Assembly (NCBI GenBank): GCA_017512285.1
Contig: JAFWGU010000033.1
Location: 1 to 37,229, forward strand
DNA length: 37,229 bases
Reading direction: 5' to 3'
Source: Erysipelotrichaceae bacterium
GTDB lineage: Bacteria > Bacillota_I > Bacilli_A > Erysipelotrichales > Erysipelotrichaceae
Shown: in pieces, positions 26,639 to 35,798 of the stretch
Layout of the letters: every line of letters starts with the position of its first letter
How positions within the stretch are numbered: the first letter of the stretch is position 1
Notes under the pieces: generated by a model
Seen by the model: the letters and a program-made list of their open reading frames with translations, nothing else
Told to the model about the DNA's origin: nothing
The model's database searches: none
Translations under genes and position numbers: made by a program

Positions 26639-27898
26639 ATGGCAGAAAATCAGATTCTAGCGGCCTTACAAATAGAAAGTAACGAAGTTCGTTTATTAGT
26701 CGGCGAAGTTTTTAACACGCGTTTAAATACATTAAAACAGGAGACTGTTCCATGCAAGGGTCTCGATGGAATAAGGATCGTAGATCAGAAAGCAGTAGCC
26801 ACGGCCATCAGAGAAGCCGTAGACAGCGCTGCAAGTCATCTGGGCACACCGATTGAAAGCGTGCTTCTGGCCATCCCTGCCTACCGTTTCAAGAAGGAAA
26901 CCAGGACCTTCAGCAAGGTCATTGATTCCGGTGACGGCAGGATCAGTTACAACGACATCAGAGACATGTATCATAAGGCACTGACGGTCAATGTCGGAAC
27001 AGACATCGTCGTTGCCAATGTTACCTGTAACGTATATAAGACCAACGGCATTACCTACCGTAAGCTGCCGGTTGGCGAACAGTGCGATGTGCTGGAAGCA
27101 GACATCGACTTACTGTGTTGCGATAAGATGACGGCATATGACTACGTTTCCGTAGTTGAACAGGCCGGCCTGAAGGTTCTGGACATCTGTCTGGACAACT
27201 ATGCCTTAGCCAAGGAAGCCGCACTGTTTGAGCAGACCATGAGAAACTATGTTCTGTCAATTCAGTTTGAAAAGCAGCATACTCTGTTCTCAATCATCTA
27301 TGACGGCAAGATCGTCACCAGTGAGAACGAAAACATCGGTTACGAGGCCCTCGCAAAGGCTGTTTCTCAGAAGTACTCACTGCCTGAAGGCGTAGCCGTA
27401 AAGAAACTGATCAAGCACGGGCGTCTGGCTCAGACTGAGTTCATTGACCGTCCGGTATACATGTGGACAGCCAATCAGGTGACAAACATGATCACTGACC
27501 GTGACCTGTTTGAGACTCTGAAGGAAACAGCTGATTACATCGCCAGTGATTTCCAGTCATTATGCGATCCGATACTGCAGCAGGAAAACGTTACGGTAAT
27601 GGTATCCGGTGACGGTGTCGAAATTGAAGGCGTGGACAAGCTATTGGCAGATAAATTCAGCAAGCCGGTTAAGTGCTACTATCCGGAAACTCTGGGTGCC
27701 AGAGGTGCCAAATGGGCTGTTCCGCTGGGCCTGATCTATTCCTACATTGATGCCCAGAAGGTACAGGGCAGAGATGAATCAAGCATTGACATGACCGCTT
27801 ACGCTGCTCATCTTAGCGGCAGAGTGAATCATACCAGTCACGAGGAAGGATTTACTTCCCGTCTGAAGAATATGTTATTTAACCAGAAGAATAATTGA
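26639..27898 (+). CDS. ftsA: Cell division protein FtsA, divergent
   Basis: FtsA is an actin-like protein that tethers FtsZ to the membrane and recruits the divisome. The 419-residue frame has the FtsA layout and lies directly before ftsZ. The phosphate-binding motifs are unusual: the first loop, normally (D/E)IG(S/T), reads QIES in ALQIESNEVRLLVGEV (residues 9-25), and the second, normally DIGGGTT, reads QFEKQHT near residue 204. The adenosine region SGDGVEIEG near residue 320 is partly kept. The last 15 residues, FTSRLKNMLFNQKNN, form an amphipathic helix like the FtsA membrane anchor. ATP binding is therefore doubtful, while tethering is probably retained. AGGAGG precedes the start. Confidence 0.85.
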   Translation: MAENQILAALQIESNEVRLLVGEVFNTRLNTLKQETVPCKGLDGIRIVDQKAVATAIREAVDSAASHLGTPIESVLLAIPAYRFKKETRTFSKVIDSGDGRISYNDIRDMYHKALTVNVGTDIVVANVTCNVYKTNGITYRKLPVGEQCDVLEADIDLLCCDKMTAYDYVSVVEQAGLKVLDICLDNYALAKEAALFEQTMRNYVLSIQFEKQHTLFSIIYDGKIVTSENENIGYEALAKAVSQKYSLPEGVAVKKLIKHGRLAQTEFIDRPVYMWTANQVTNMITDRDLFETLKETADYIASDFQSLCDPILQQENVTVMVSGDGVEIEGVDKLLADKFSKPVKCYYPETLGARGAKWAVPLGLIYSYIDAQKVQGRDESSIDMTAYAAHLSGRVNHTSHEEGFTSRLKNMLFNQKNN

Positions 27899-27908
27899 GG
27901 TGACAAAT

Positions 27909-29009
27909 ATGAGTGAATTAACTTTCAGTAAGGTAACTAGAATTAAGGTATTCGGTGTTGGCGGCGCAGGCTGTAACGCAGTTAACCGCATGGTTGAAGA
28001 CGGTGTTGCAGGTGTTGACTTCTATGTAGCCAATACGGACTTACAGGTAATCAGAACATCAAAGGTTGAAAACAAGATCCTGTTAGGTGCCAATACGACT
28101 CATGGTCTGGGCTGCGGCGGCAATCCTGAAATCGGCCGTCAGGCAGTTCTGGAAAATGAAGCCGAGATCAGAGAAGCCGTAAAGGATACCGACATGGTAT
28201 TCATTACTGCCGGCATGGGCGGCGGAACAGGTACAGGTGCTGCACCGGTCATCGCCAAGTGTGCTCAGGAATCTGGTGCCTTAACAATTGCCGTTGTTAC
28301 CAAGCCATTCGCCTTTGAAGGCCGCAGAAGAATGATGCAGGCTCTGGACGGACTTGATGAATTACGCAAGCATGTTGACTCAATTATCATCATTCCTAAC
28401 AACAAGGTTAAGGAAATTCTTGGTGATATCCCATTCAAGGATTCATTCAAGGAAGCTGACAACATCTTACGTCAGGCCGTACAGACCATTACCGACCTGG
28501 TAAGCTTCCAGGCAATCATCAACCTCGACTTCGCAGACATCAAGAGTGTAATGATGAACCAGGGTATTGCCCTGATCGGTATCGGCATGGATGACGGACC
28601 AGACAGAGCTGTTGAGGCTGCCAGAAAGGCTGTCAGCTCACCGTTGCTTGAAGCTGACATCACGGGCGCAAGAAATGCCATCATCAACATCACGGGCGGT
28701 AACGATCTGACGATCAATGACGCCAACGCTGCTGTTGATTATATAAGAAACGCTGCCGGCGGTGACATCGATGCCATCTTCGGTGTAGCGTTCAATGAAA
28801 ACCTGAACAACACGATCATCGTTACAGTAATCGCCACAGGATTTGAAGAGGGCATGATGGAAGAGCAGAAGGTCGTTTCATCTACACCGAGAGTTGAAAC
28901 AGCTCAGCCAAAGCCATTCACTGTTGAAGCACCAAAGCAGGCAACTCAGACAGTTGAAACACCAGCACCATCCGGACTGGATACAGACTTCTTCAGCAGA
29001 AGACATTAG
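27909..29009 (+). CDS. ftsZ: Cell division protein FtsZ
   Basis: FtsZ is the tubulin-like GTPase that forms the division ring. The 366-residue protein has GVGGAGCNAVNRM near the N terminus, the tubulin signature GGGTGTGAAP near residue 105, and the T7 loop NLDFADIKSVM near residue 205, all intact. The start is set at ATG 27909, six bases after GAGGTG; an in-frame GTG at 27900 overlaps that site. The linker is short, and the C-terminal peptide reads LDTDFFSRRH instead of the usual IPxFLR-type tail that binds FtsA. It follows ftsA by ten bases. The other dcw cluster genes are not here. Confidence 0.97.
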   Translation: MSELTFSKVTRIKVFGVGGAGCNAVNRMVEDGVAGVDFYVANTDLQVIRTSKVENKILLGANTTHGLGCGGNPEIGRQAVLENEAEIREAVKDTDMVFITAGMGGGTGTGAAPVIAKCAQESGALTIAVVTKPFAFEGRRRMMQALDGLDELRKHVDSIIIIPNNKVKEILGDIPFKDSFKEADNILRQAVQTITDLVSFQAIINLDFADIKSVMMNQGIALIGIGMDDGPDRAVEAARKAVSSPLLEADITGARNAIINITGGNDLTINDANAAVDYIRNAAGGDIDAIFGVAFNENLNNTIIVTVIATGFEEGMMEEQKVVSSTPRVETAQPKPFTVEAPKQATQTVETPAPSGLDTDFFSRRH

Positions 29010-29017
29010 TAAATGAA

Positions 29018-29040
29018 GAAAAACCCCGCGGGGGTTTTTC
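29018..29040 (+). terminator. Terminator of the ftsA-ftsZ operon
   Basis: GAAAAACCCC, a short centre and GGGGTTTTTC form a strong GC stem with a T tail, eight bases after the ftsZ stop. The next gene starts only 16 bases later, so it may be expressed by read-through or from a promoter inside ftsZ. Confidence 0.88.
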
Positions 29041-29055
29041 TATAAGGAAGGAAAA

Positions 29056-29772
29056 ATGCAGAAATACAAGAAGACCTCAGAGCAGTCCTATGCCTTGGGT
29101 ACGGAACTTACTCTTGAATTACTGAAATGTCATCCTGATGACGTTGTCAGCGTATACATTCATTCAAAGCAGAAGGACAATCAGATCTATCAGCAGATCA
29201 TGAACATCTGCACAAAGAGAAAGATCGAAGTTATACGCAGTGACAAGGCCTTTAACATCGTTGATGCCAAGGAAAACTGCTACATCATGGGTGTATTCAG
29301 AAAGTTCAGAAATGACATCCGCAGAGACAATAACCATGTCGTACTGGTAAACCCCAGCAACATGGGTAATCTCGGTACGATCATCAGATCATGCGTTGGT
29401 TTCGGCATCAATGACCTGGCCATCATTTCCCCGGCTGCGGACATCTATGATCCCAAGGTGATCAGAGCTTCAATGCGAGCCTTCTTCGGCCTGCACTTTA
29501 CCTATTATCCTTCATTCGAGGATTACCTTAAGGATGTAAGCGAAAGAGAGATCTTCCCGTTCATGCTGGATGGCAAGGTGAGACTTGATGAGGTCAGGGT
29601 TCCGGAAAGGTATTCACTGGTATTTGGAAATGAGGCCACCGGGCTTCCTGCTGAATTCCATGATTACGGAACAAGCGTTGTCATAAAACAGCTGAATACC
29701 ATTGACTCCTTCAATCTCGACAATGCCGTAAGCATAGGCATATACGAATTTACCAGAGGAAAGATACAGTAA
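29056..29772 (+). CDS. TrmH/SpoU-family RNA 2'-O-methyltransferase
   Basis: This predicted RNA ribose methyltransferase has 238 residues. An N-terminal substrate-binding region is followed by the SPOUT fold with its three motifs: NPSNMGNLGTIIRSC near residue 97 (catalytic Arg), LVFGNEATGLP near residue 191, and SFNLDNAVSIGIYEF near residue 216, which form the knotted cofactor site. The usual asparagine-serine text in the last motif (SLNVSNAVSI) is slightly changed. Whether it acts on tRNA or rRNA is not visible. AAGGAAGG precedes the start. It lies between two terminators and so is probably a single-gene unit fed partly from ftsZ. Confidence 0.9.
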   Translation: MQKYKKTSEQSYALGTELTLELLKCHPDDVVSVYIHSKQKDNQIYQQIMNICTKRKIEVIRSDKAFNIVDAKENCYIMGVFRKFRNDIRRDNNHVVLVNPSNMGNLGTIIRSCVGFGINDLAIISPAADIYDPKVIRASMRAFFGLHFTYYPSFEDYLKDVSEREIFPFMLDGKVRLDEVRVPERYSLVFGNEATGLPAEFHDYGTSVVIKQLNTIDSFNLDNAVSIGIYEFTRGKIQ

Positions 29773-29781
29773 GTAAGAACG

Positions 29782-29804
29782 GCAGTGCATCAGCACTGCT
29801 TTTT
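29782..29804 (+). terminator. Terminator after the methyltransferase gene
   Basis: GCAGTGC (29782-29788) and GCACTGC (29793-29799) form a stem with an ATCA loop, followed by TTTTT. Confidence 0.85.
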
Positions 29805-29814
29805 CTGTGCTTTC

Positions 29815-29843
29815 TTGACTATATTTATTAACATATATAGAAT
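29815..29843 (+). promoter_or_regulatory. Promoter of the MATE transporter gene
   Basis: TTGACT (29815-29820) and TAGAAT (29838-29843) are separated by 17 bases, directly after the preceding terminator and 22 bases before the chosen start codon. This supports starting the protein at 29866 rather than at an earlier ATG at 29785 inside the terminator. Confidence 0.7.
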
Positions 29844-29865
29844 TACTTTTGTTGTGGTGATCAAC

Positions 29866-31209
29866 ATGAGCGAAGAGAAGACGATAGGAAAGAACTTTAC
29901 AACAGGAGAACTGATCAGATTCGTGTCAGCGCCAATCGTAACAAGGCTCGCACTGAACCTGTTACAGACATTGGATGATGGCCTGTTTTTGTCGCGCTAT
30001 GTTGGTCACAATGCTCTGGCTGCCTTCAGCATCGGCATGCCTCTGTTCATGATCGTCGGAGCCATCTCGGATCTGTTTGGCGGAGTCAGCGTATACTGCT
30101 CAACCAGGATGGGTGAGGGAAAGAATAAGGAGGCCAGAGGAGCATTTACGACCGTTGCCATATCCATGACGGCAGTCGGAACAGCCATGATACTGGTAAT
30201 GATCCTGTTCATGGATCCGATAATCAGACTGATGGGAGCTACGGACATATTGTTCCCGTATGTGAAGACCTTCTTCTCAATTGGCATGTGGTACATGCCG
30301 CTGAACATGCTGTCATTCCTGTTCTCGCGTTTCTATGTGCCAGCCGGCAAGCCGCAGTATTCAATGCTCACGATGATACTCAGCACCATATGTAACTTCT
30401 TCTTTGACTGGCTGTTCATCGTAAAGCTGCAGCTGGGCATGGCGGGAACCGCCTATGCAAATCTGATTGCCAATGTGGTATCGGTAGTGTTCGGACTGGT
30501 ATTCTTCAGTTCAAAGAGCTGTGAAATAGGCTTTGGAAAGCCGCAGGGAGACATCTGGGAACTCCATAAGGAATGCTTCTCATTGGGTCTGCCGCAGTTC
30601 ATGACCAGCGTTGCCCTGTCCATGAACAGCTACATTGCCAACAGAGTCCTTCTGAATGTCGGCGGCGAGGAATGCGTTTCAGCCTATACGATCGTCAACA
30701 ACATTCAGTTCATGCTGCTGGGCTGCCTGTTTGGCTTCAGCGGTTCGGTATGTCCTCTGGTAAGCTATGCCTATGGTGAAAGAAACAGGGCAAAGGTAAG
30801 AAGACTGATAGGTCAGATCATCAGACTTACTACCGGACTTGTCATCATCATAACGGCCATATTCATTCTTGGCAAGCAGTTCTTGTTGTCACTGTATTTC
30901 AAGGTAGATACCTTACCGGCAATAAGAGAGATGGCTACACGGGGAATGACCGTGGCACCGTTGGGATTCTTTACCCTCAGCTACAACATTCTTACCATAG
31001 ACGTGTTTGTTGCTCTGAATGACAATAAGACTTCAACGATACTGACCATTCTGGAAAACGTCGTATTTGCCAATCTGATAATGATCCTGTTACCGTATAT
31101 GTTTGGCGTAGATGGAGTTTGGTTTACACTGGCGGTTTCAGAACTTCTGACATTCTTCTTCACGGCGTATTTCATTTACCGAAACAGGAATCTGGAAATG
31201 GTTGCCTGA
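29866..31209 (+). CDS. MATE-family multidrug/cation antiporter
   Basis: This 447-residue membrane protein has 12 hydrophobic segments in two halves, as in MatE efflux pumps that expel drugs or metabolites in exchange for Na+ or H+. Typical text includes LDDGLFLSRYVGHNALAAFSIGMP in the first half and GLPQFMTSVALSMNSYIANRVL at the start of the second half. The start ATG at 29866 follows GGTGA and fits the promoter at 29815. The substrate is unknown. It is a single-gene transcript ending in the terminator at 31226. Confidence 0.88.
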   Translation: MSEEKTIGKNFTTGELIRFVSAPIVTRLALNLLQTLDDGLFLSRYVGHNALAAFSIGMPLFMIVGAISDLFGGVSVYCSTRMGEGKNKEARGAFTTVAISMTAVGTAMILVMILFMDPIIRLMGATDILFPYVKTFFSIGMWYMPLNMLSFLFSRFYVPAGKPQYSMLTMILSTICNFFFDWLFIVKLQLGMAGTAYANLIANVVSVVFGLVFFSSKSCEIGFGKPQGDIWELHKECFSLGLPQFMTSVALSMNSYIANRVLLNVGGEECVSAYTIVNNIQFMLLGCLFGFSGSVCPLVSYAYGERNRAKVRRLIGQIIRLTTGLVIIITAIFILGKQFLLSLYFKVDTLPAIREMATRGMTVAPLGFFTLSYNILTIDVFVALNDNKTSTILTILENVVFANLIMILLPYMFGVDGVWFTLAVSELLTFFFTAYFIYRNRNLEMVA

Positions 31210-31225
31210 GACAGATAATAAACAG

Positions 31226-31264
31226 AGAACGGAAAAGTAAGGTAACAGATCCGTTCTTTTTTTC
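31226..31264 (+). terminator. Terminator of the MATE gene
   Basis: AGAACGGA (31226-31233) and TCCGTTCT (31250-31257) pair across a 16-base centre, followed by a run of seven or more T residues. Confidence 0.85.
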
Positions 31265-31273
31265 ATGCTCGTG

Positions 31274-31384
31274 TTCCAGAATGATAAATGATATTGGAAT
31301 GATTTATTTTTGGAACGAAAAGCGTCATTTGTGAAAGAATAATGCATTATATTCCAACATTTTTAATTCCAAAAGTGCTACAAT
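31274..31384. promoter_or_regulatory. pckA control region with repeated TTGGAA/TTCCAA half-sites
   Basis: Between the MATE terminator and pckA lie TTCCAG (31274), TTGGAA (31294 and 31310) and TTCCAA (31352 and 31367). The two TTGGAA copies are 16 bases apart and the two TTCCAA copies 15 bases apart, and the pairs are inverted relative to each other. The second pair lies directly upstream of TACAAT (31379-31384), the likely pckA -10. This looks like a multi-site operator for a regulator of the operon, possibly with DNA looping; the regulator is unknown. Confidence 0.5.
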
Positions 31385-31434
31385 GGTTTTGATTTGGGAT
31401 TTTTTTCAAGCCATATCAAAAAGGAGTGAATTTT

Positions 31435-33036
31435 ATGATCAATCTTGAAAAGTATAACATCAAGGGAACTAAGGAAATTGTCTACAATCCGTCATATGAT
31501 TTCCTTTATGAAGAAGAATTATCCGATAAGCTGGAAGGCTATGAAAAGGGTCAGCTGACAGAGCTTGGTGCTGTCAATGTCATGACCGGAATCTTTACCG
31601 GACGTTCTCCAAAGGACAAGTATCTGGTAGTTGATGAAAATTCAAAAGATACCGTATGGTGGACATCACCAGAGTATCCAAACGACAACCATCCAATGAG
31701 CGAAGAGGTATGGGAAAAGGTCAAGAAGCTGGCAACCAGAGAGCTCAGTAACAAGAGACTGTTTGTCGTTGATGCTTTCTGTGGCGCTAACAAGGATACC
31801 AGAATGGCTGTAAGATTTGTTATGGAAGTTGCCTGGCAGGCACACTTCGTCAGAAACATGTTCATCAAGCCATCTGCAGAAGAAGAGAAGAACTTTGAAC
31901 CTGACTTTGTCGTATACTGCGCATCAAAGGCCAAGGTCGAAGATTATAAGGAATTAGGACTCAACTCTGAAACATGCGTTGCCTTCAACATCACCTCAAG
32001 GGAACAGGTAATCATCAATACCTGGTACGGCGGCGAAATGAAGAAGGGCATGTTCTCAATGATGAACTACTATCTGCCGTTAAAGGGCATCGCAAGCATG
32101 CACTGTTCAGCCAATACTGACATGGAAGGCAAGAATACCGCCATCTTCTTCGGCTTATCAGGCACAGGCAAGACCACGTTATCTACAGATCCAAAGAGAC
32201 TGCTGGTCGGTGATGACGAGCACGGCTGGGATGACAACGGTGTCTTCAACCTTGAAGGCGGCTGCTATGCCAAGGTCATCAATCTGGACAAGGATTCAGA
32301 ACCAGACATCTACAATGCCATCAGAAGAGATGCATTACTGGAAAACGTTACCGTTGATGAAAACGGAGTCATCGATTTTGCAGACAAGAGCGTAACCGAG
32401 AATACCCGTGTATCATATCCGATCGATCACATTGAAAAGATCGTCAGACCTGTATCAAGCGCACCGGCTGCTGAAAACGTAATCTTCTTATCAGCTGATG
32501 CCTTTGGTGTACTGCCACCTGTTTCAATTCTGACACCTGAGCAGACACAGTACTACTTCCTGTCAGGCTTCACAGCCAAACTGGCCGGAACGGAAAGAGG
32601 AATCACTGAACCTACACCGACATTCTCTGCCTGCTTCGGACAGGCATTCCTGGAACTGCATCCTACCAAGTATGCAGAAGAACTGGTCAAGAAGATGCAG
32701 ATGTCAGGTGCCAAGGCTTATCTGGTCAACACAGGCTGGAACGGCACAGGCAAGCGTATCTCCATCAAGGATACCAGAGGAATCATTGATGCCATCCTGA
32801 ACGGTGCCATCAACAAGTCAGAAACAAAGAAGATCCCATACTTCGATTTCGAAGTACCAACTGAACTGGAAGGCGTAGATACAGGCATTCTTGATCCAAG
32901 AGATACCTATGCTGATCCAAGTGAATGGGATAGAAAGGCTCAGGATCTGGCTGGCAGATTCATCAAGAACTTCCACAAGTACACAACAAACGCAAGCGGA
33001 AAGGCACTGGTAAAGGCCGGCCCGCATCTGGACTAA
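31435..33036 (+). CDS. pckA: Phosphoenolpyruvate carboxykinase (ATP)
   Basis: PckA interconverts oxaloacetate plus ATP with phosphoenolpyruvate plus CO2 and ADP. The 533-residue protein has the ATP-type signatures: a P-loop [11 protein letters not shown] near residue 240, followed by the metal and substrate loop [19 protein letters not shown] near residue 258. [12 protein letters not shown] lies near residue 50. The start at 31435 lies eight bases after AAAGGAG; an in-frame GTG at 31426 overlaps that site. With an oxaloacetate decarboxylase directly downstream it may run either in gluconeogenesis or, in fermenting gut-type bacteria, in the CO2-fixing, ATP-forming direction. Which holds here is inference. 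Confidence 0.97.
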   Translation: MINLEKYNIKGTKEIVYNPSYDFLYEEELSDKLEGYEKGQLTELGAVNVMTGIFTGRSPKDKYLVVDENSKDTVWWTSPEYPNDNHPMSEEVWEKVKKLATRELSNKRLFVVDAFCGANKDTRMAVRFVMEVAWQAHFVRNMFIKPSAEEEKNFEPDFVVYCASKAKVEDYKELGLNSETCVAFNITSREQVIINTWYGGEMKKGMFSMMNYYLPLKGIASMHCSANTDMEGKNTAIFFGLSGTGKTTLSTDPKRLLVGDDEHGWDDNGVFNLEGGCYAKVINLDKDSEPDIYNAIRRDALLENVTVDENGVIDFADKSVTENTRVSYPIDHIEKIVRPVSSAPAAENVIFLSADAFGVLPPVSILTPEQTQYYFLSGFTAKLAGTERGITEPTPTFSACFGQAFLELHPTKYAEELVKKMQMSGAKAYLVNTGWNGTGKRISIKDTRGIIDAILNGAINKSETKKIPYFDFEVPTELEGVDTGILDPRDTYADPSEWDRKAQDLAGRFIKNFHKYTTNASGKALVKAGPHLD

Positions 33037-33067
33037 TCAATAAACTAATTAAACATAAGGAGAATTT

Positions 33068-34444
33068 ATGGTAAAGATAGTGGAAACATCAGTACGTGAT
33101 GGCCACCAGTCACTGTTCGCAACCAGAATGACGACTGAAGAAGTCGTCAAGCTGTGCAAGATCTATGACGATGCCGGCTTTCACGCAATTGAAGTATGGG
33201 GTGGTGCCACTTTTGATGCCTGCATGCGTTTCCTGAATGAAGATCCATGGGAACGCTTAAGGGCAGTAAGAGCTGTCTGCAAGAAAACGAAACTGCAGAT
33301 GCTGTTCAGAGGACAGAACATTCTGGGCTACCGTCACTATTCAGATGACGTCGTAGACATGTTCTGCAAGAAATCAATTGAAAATGGCATAGACATCATC
33401 AGAGTATTCGATGCCCTCAACGACATCCGTAACCTCGAGATGGCCGTAAAGGCAACCAAGAAATACGGCGGTGAGTGTCAGATTGCATTGTCTTACACGA
33501 CATCACCGGTACACACCATTGATTATTACGTATCACTGGCCAAGGAGATCGAACAGCTGGGTGCAGATTCCATCTGCATCAAGGACATGGCAGGCGTATT
33601 GACGCCTGAAGATGCCACCAAGCTGGTCAAGGCCCTCAAGAAGGAGATCAAGCTTCCGTTGGAACTGCACTCTCATTCAACGGCCGGTGTATGTGAAATG
33701 ACTTACATGGCAGCCATCAAAGCAGGCGTTGACATCGTTGATACATCAATGTCACCGTTATCAAACGGCACGGCACAGCCTTCTACTCAGGCACTCAACA
33801 TTGCCTTAAAGGGTACGAAGTACGATCCGAAGCTGAATCTGGATGCCATCCATGAGGCAGAGCCGATCGTTACGGAGATCGTTGACAAGTATCTGAAGAA
33901 CGGCCTGCTGAATCCGAAGTCATTTGAAGTCAATCCGAACATCCTGAAGTATCAGGTTCCTGGCGGAATGTTATCAAATCTGATCAAGCAGCTTACCGAT
34001 CAGGATGCCATGGACAAGTACGAGGAAGTATTAAGAGAGATCCCGGTAGTCAGAAAGGATCTGGGCTATCCGCCATTAGTAACACCAATGTCACAGATGG
34101 TTGGTACCCAGTCAGTTCTCAACATTCTGAACGGGGAAAGATACAAGATCGTTGCCAAGGAAGTCAAGGACTATCTGCATGGCAGATACGGCAAGTCACC
34201 GGCACCGGTCAATGAGGCAGTCAGAAAGAAGATCATCGGTGATGATGAAGTCATTACCTGCCGTCCTGCTGATCTGCTGGAGCCGGAATTCGAGAAACTG
34301 AAGGCTCAGTACGCTGACATCGCCAGAAGCGATGAGGACGTGCTGTCACTGGCTCTGTTTGAACAGGTAGCCACCAAGTTTTTGACGGAGAAGTACAATC
34401 CAAAGCCGGAAGTAGAAGTTGAAGAATTTGAAATGTTCATATAG
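33068..34444 (+). CDS. oadA: Oxaloacetate decarboxylase alpha subunit (carboxyltransferase)
   Basis: This subunit moves the carboxyl group from oxaloacetate to biotin, leaving pyruvate. ETSVRDGHQSLFATRM at the N terminus, FDALNDIRN near residue 117, the carbamylated-lysine region SICIKDMAG near residue 176, and HSHSTAG near residue 198 are hallmarks of the OadA/pyruvate carboxylase carboxyltransferase domain. A conserved PYC_OADA region follows to the end. The 458-residue protein has no fused biotin domain; the carrier is encoded separately two genes on. The presence of gamma and beta genes supports the sodium-pumping decarboxylase over pyruvate carboxylase subunit B, with which it shares this domain. 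AAGGAG precedes the start, 31 bases after pckA. Confidence 0.93.
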   Translation: MVKIVETSVRDGHQSLFATRMTTEEVVKLCKIYDDAGFHAIEVWGGATFDACMRFLNEDPWERLRAVRAVCKKTKLQMLFRGQNILGYRHYSDDVVDMFCKKSIENGIDIIRVFDALNDIRNLEMAVKATKKYGGECQIALSYTTSPVHTIDYYVSLAKEIEQLGADSICIKDMAGVLTPEDATKLVKALKKEIKLPLELHSHSTAGVCEMTYMAAIKAGVDIVDTSMSPLSNGTAQPSTQALNIALKGTKYDPKLNLDAIHEAEPIVTEIVDKYLKNGLLNPKSFEVNPNILKYQVPGGMLSNLIKQLTDQDAMDKYEEVLREIPVVRKDLGYPPLVTPMSQMVGTQSVLNILNGERYKIVAKEVKDYLHGRYGKSPAPVNEAVRKKIIGDDEVITCRPADLLEPEFEKLKAQYADIARSDEDVLSLALFEQVATKFLTEKYNPKPEVEVEEFEMFI

Positions 34445-34453
34445 GAGGGCACA

Positions 34454-34717
34454 ATGTTAGAGTTAATTCATCAGTATTCAGGCATTGTTGCCATCATCGT
34501 ATATTCATTCATTCTGTTTCTGATCCTCAAGTTCAGAAAGCCTGAACAGGAAGAAGAGGAAGAGACGGAAGAGGAGCCTTCATTTGAACCTGAAAGACTG
34601 TCACCGCTTGATCTTAATGATGAAGACGCCGTAGTGGCTAGTCTGATTGCTTCAATTGAATGTCACAATGAAACACACAAGGATGTTAGAGTCGTATCTG
34701 TTAGAGAGGTTGGATAA
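34454..34717 (+). CDS. Oxaloacetate decarboxylase gamma-type small membrane subunit
   Basis: The 87-residue product has one N-terminal membrane helix (SGIVAIIVYSFILFLILKF, residues about 9-27), followed by a strongly acidic stretch of glutamates and a short soluble tail ending DVRVVSVREVG. This layout matches OadG-type gamma subunits, which hold the alpha subunit to the membrane beta subunit. Sequence identity in this family is low, so the assignment rests mainly on topology and on its place between the alpha and biotin carrier genes. GGAGG precedes the start. Confidence 0.75.
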   Translation: MLELIHQYSGIVAIIVYSFILFLILKFRKPEQEEEEETEEEPSFEPERLSPLDLNDEDAVVASLIASIECHNETHKDVRVVSVREVG

Positions 34718-34719
34718 AC

Positions 34720-35070
34720 ATGAAAGTATATAAGGTAAAAGTAAACGGCAAGGTTTATGAAGTTGAGATCGAAGCCGTTGATGAAGTAAACGGCAGCATC
34801 AAAGCTGAAGCTGTCGCAGCTGCTCCTGTAAGGGAAAACAAGCCGGTTTCTGAAGGCGCCAAGATCGTCGCTGCTCCAATTACCGGCAAGGTACTGGAGA
34901 TCAAGGTCAAGGTTGGCGACGTTGTAAAGAAGGGCCAGACCGTGGCAGTTATTGAAGCCATGAAGCTGGAAAACGAAATTCAGTCAGCCTATGACGGAAA
35001 AGTAGTAGAAATCAGAGCAGGCAAGGGCGACGACATCAGAAACAAGGAAGCCCTCATCGTTCTGGAATAA
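34720..35070 (+). CDS. Biotin carrier protein of the decarboxylase
   Basis: This 116-residue protein carries the biotin that shuttles carboxyl groups between the alpha and beta subunits. The C-terminal half is a biotinyl domain with the attachment motif EAMKLEN; Lys82 is the modified residue. An N-terminal segment, MKVYKVKVNGKVYEVEIE, and an alanine/proline-rich linker resemble the end part of fused OadA proteins. It starts two bases after the gamma gene and ends three bases before the biotin ligase gene. It could also be taken for AccB of fatty acid synthesis, but the neighbours indicate the decarboxylase. Confidence 0.92.
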   Translation: MKVYKVKVNGKVYEVEIEAVDEVNGSIKAEAVAAAPVRENKPVSEGAKIVAAPITGKVLEIKVKVGDVVKKGQTVAVIEAMKLENEIQSAYDGKVVEIRAGKGDDIRNKEALIVLE

Positions 35071-35073
35071 TTA

Positions 35074-35787
35074 ATGCAGAGAATCGATTTTGATACCATA
35101 GATTCTACAAACACCTATCTCAAGAACAACTATGAGAAGCTTGAGAACATGACGTTTGTCAGTGCTCTTCTGCAGACGGAAGGCAGAGGCCGTAATAACC
35201 GCCGCTGGCTCAGTAACAGGGGTGACAGTCTGATGTTCTCACTGCTCATTAAGGATCCTGTACTGCTGGAGAATTATCGCAGTCTGTCAGTTCTGGCAGC
35301 CTACTGCATTTTAAAAGTTCTGGAAAGACAGGGAGTCAGGAAACTGGCGATCAAGTGGCCAAACGATGTTTATGCCGGTGACGAGAAGATATGCGGTATC
35401 TTACTGGAAGGCGTTTCCAGGGAAAAGCTGGAATGTCTGATCATCGGATCCGGACTGAATGTCAATCAGAAGGAGTTTGAAGGAGACTATCTCCGTCAGC
35501 CGACGTCTGTTTATCTGCAGACAGGCAGACTTACTGATCTGGAAACACTTAAGACGGAAATCTATGAGGAGTTTGAGAAGAACCTTGAACGGTTAGAAAA
35601 TGGTCATGACTTCCATTCGGAAATAGTCAGATATGATTATCTGAAGGGAAGAACGGTCATGGCGGAAATAAGAGGCAGCCGTCAGGAAGTGACGATAATC
35701 GGTGTCAATGATGATTATTCTTTAAGAGTCAGTCACAACGGTGACGAACTCAACATAGACTCAGGTGAGATCACATTTCACCTGTAA
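35074..35787 (+). CDS. birA: Biotin--protein ligase (class I, no DNA-binding domain)
   Basis: BirA attaches biotin to carrier proteins by way of biotinyl-AMP. The catalytic domain shows DSTNTYLK, the GRGR motif in TEGRGRNNRRWLS near residue 35, and IKWPNDVY near residue 91, followed by GILLEG and the C-terminal cap domain. The 237-residue length and catalytic start at residue 1 show that the N-terminal helix-turn-helix of bifunctional BirA is absent, so it should not act as a repressor. Its position directly after the carrier gene suggests dedicated modification of that carrier. The upstream ribosome binding site is weak. Confidence 0.94.
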   Translation: MQRIDFDTIDSTNTYLKNNYEKLENMTFVSALLQTEGRGRNNRRWLSNRGDSLMFSLLIKDPVLLENYRSLSVLAAYCILKVLERQGVRKLAIKWPNDVYAGDEKICGILLEGVSREKLECLIIGSGLNVNQKEFEGDYLRQPTSVYLQTGRLTDLETLKTEIYEEFEKNLERLENGHDFHSEIVRYDYLKGRTVMAEIRGSRQEVTIIGVNDDYSLRVSHNGDELNIDSGEITFHL

Positions 35788-35798
35788 GGGAGGATATT

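Noticed and set aside
29785-29865. 27-codon N-terminal extension of the MATE protein
   Set aside because: It would start within a terminator and upstream of a good promoter; the ATG at 29866 has its own ribosome binding site.
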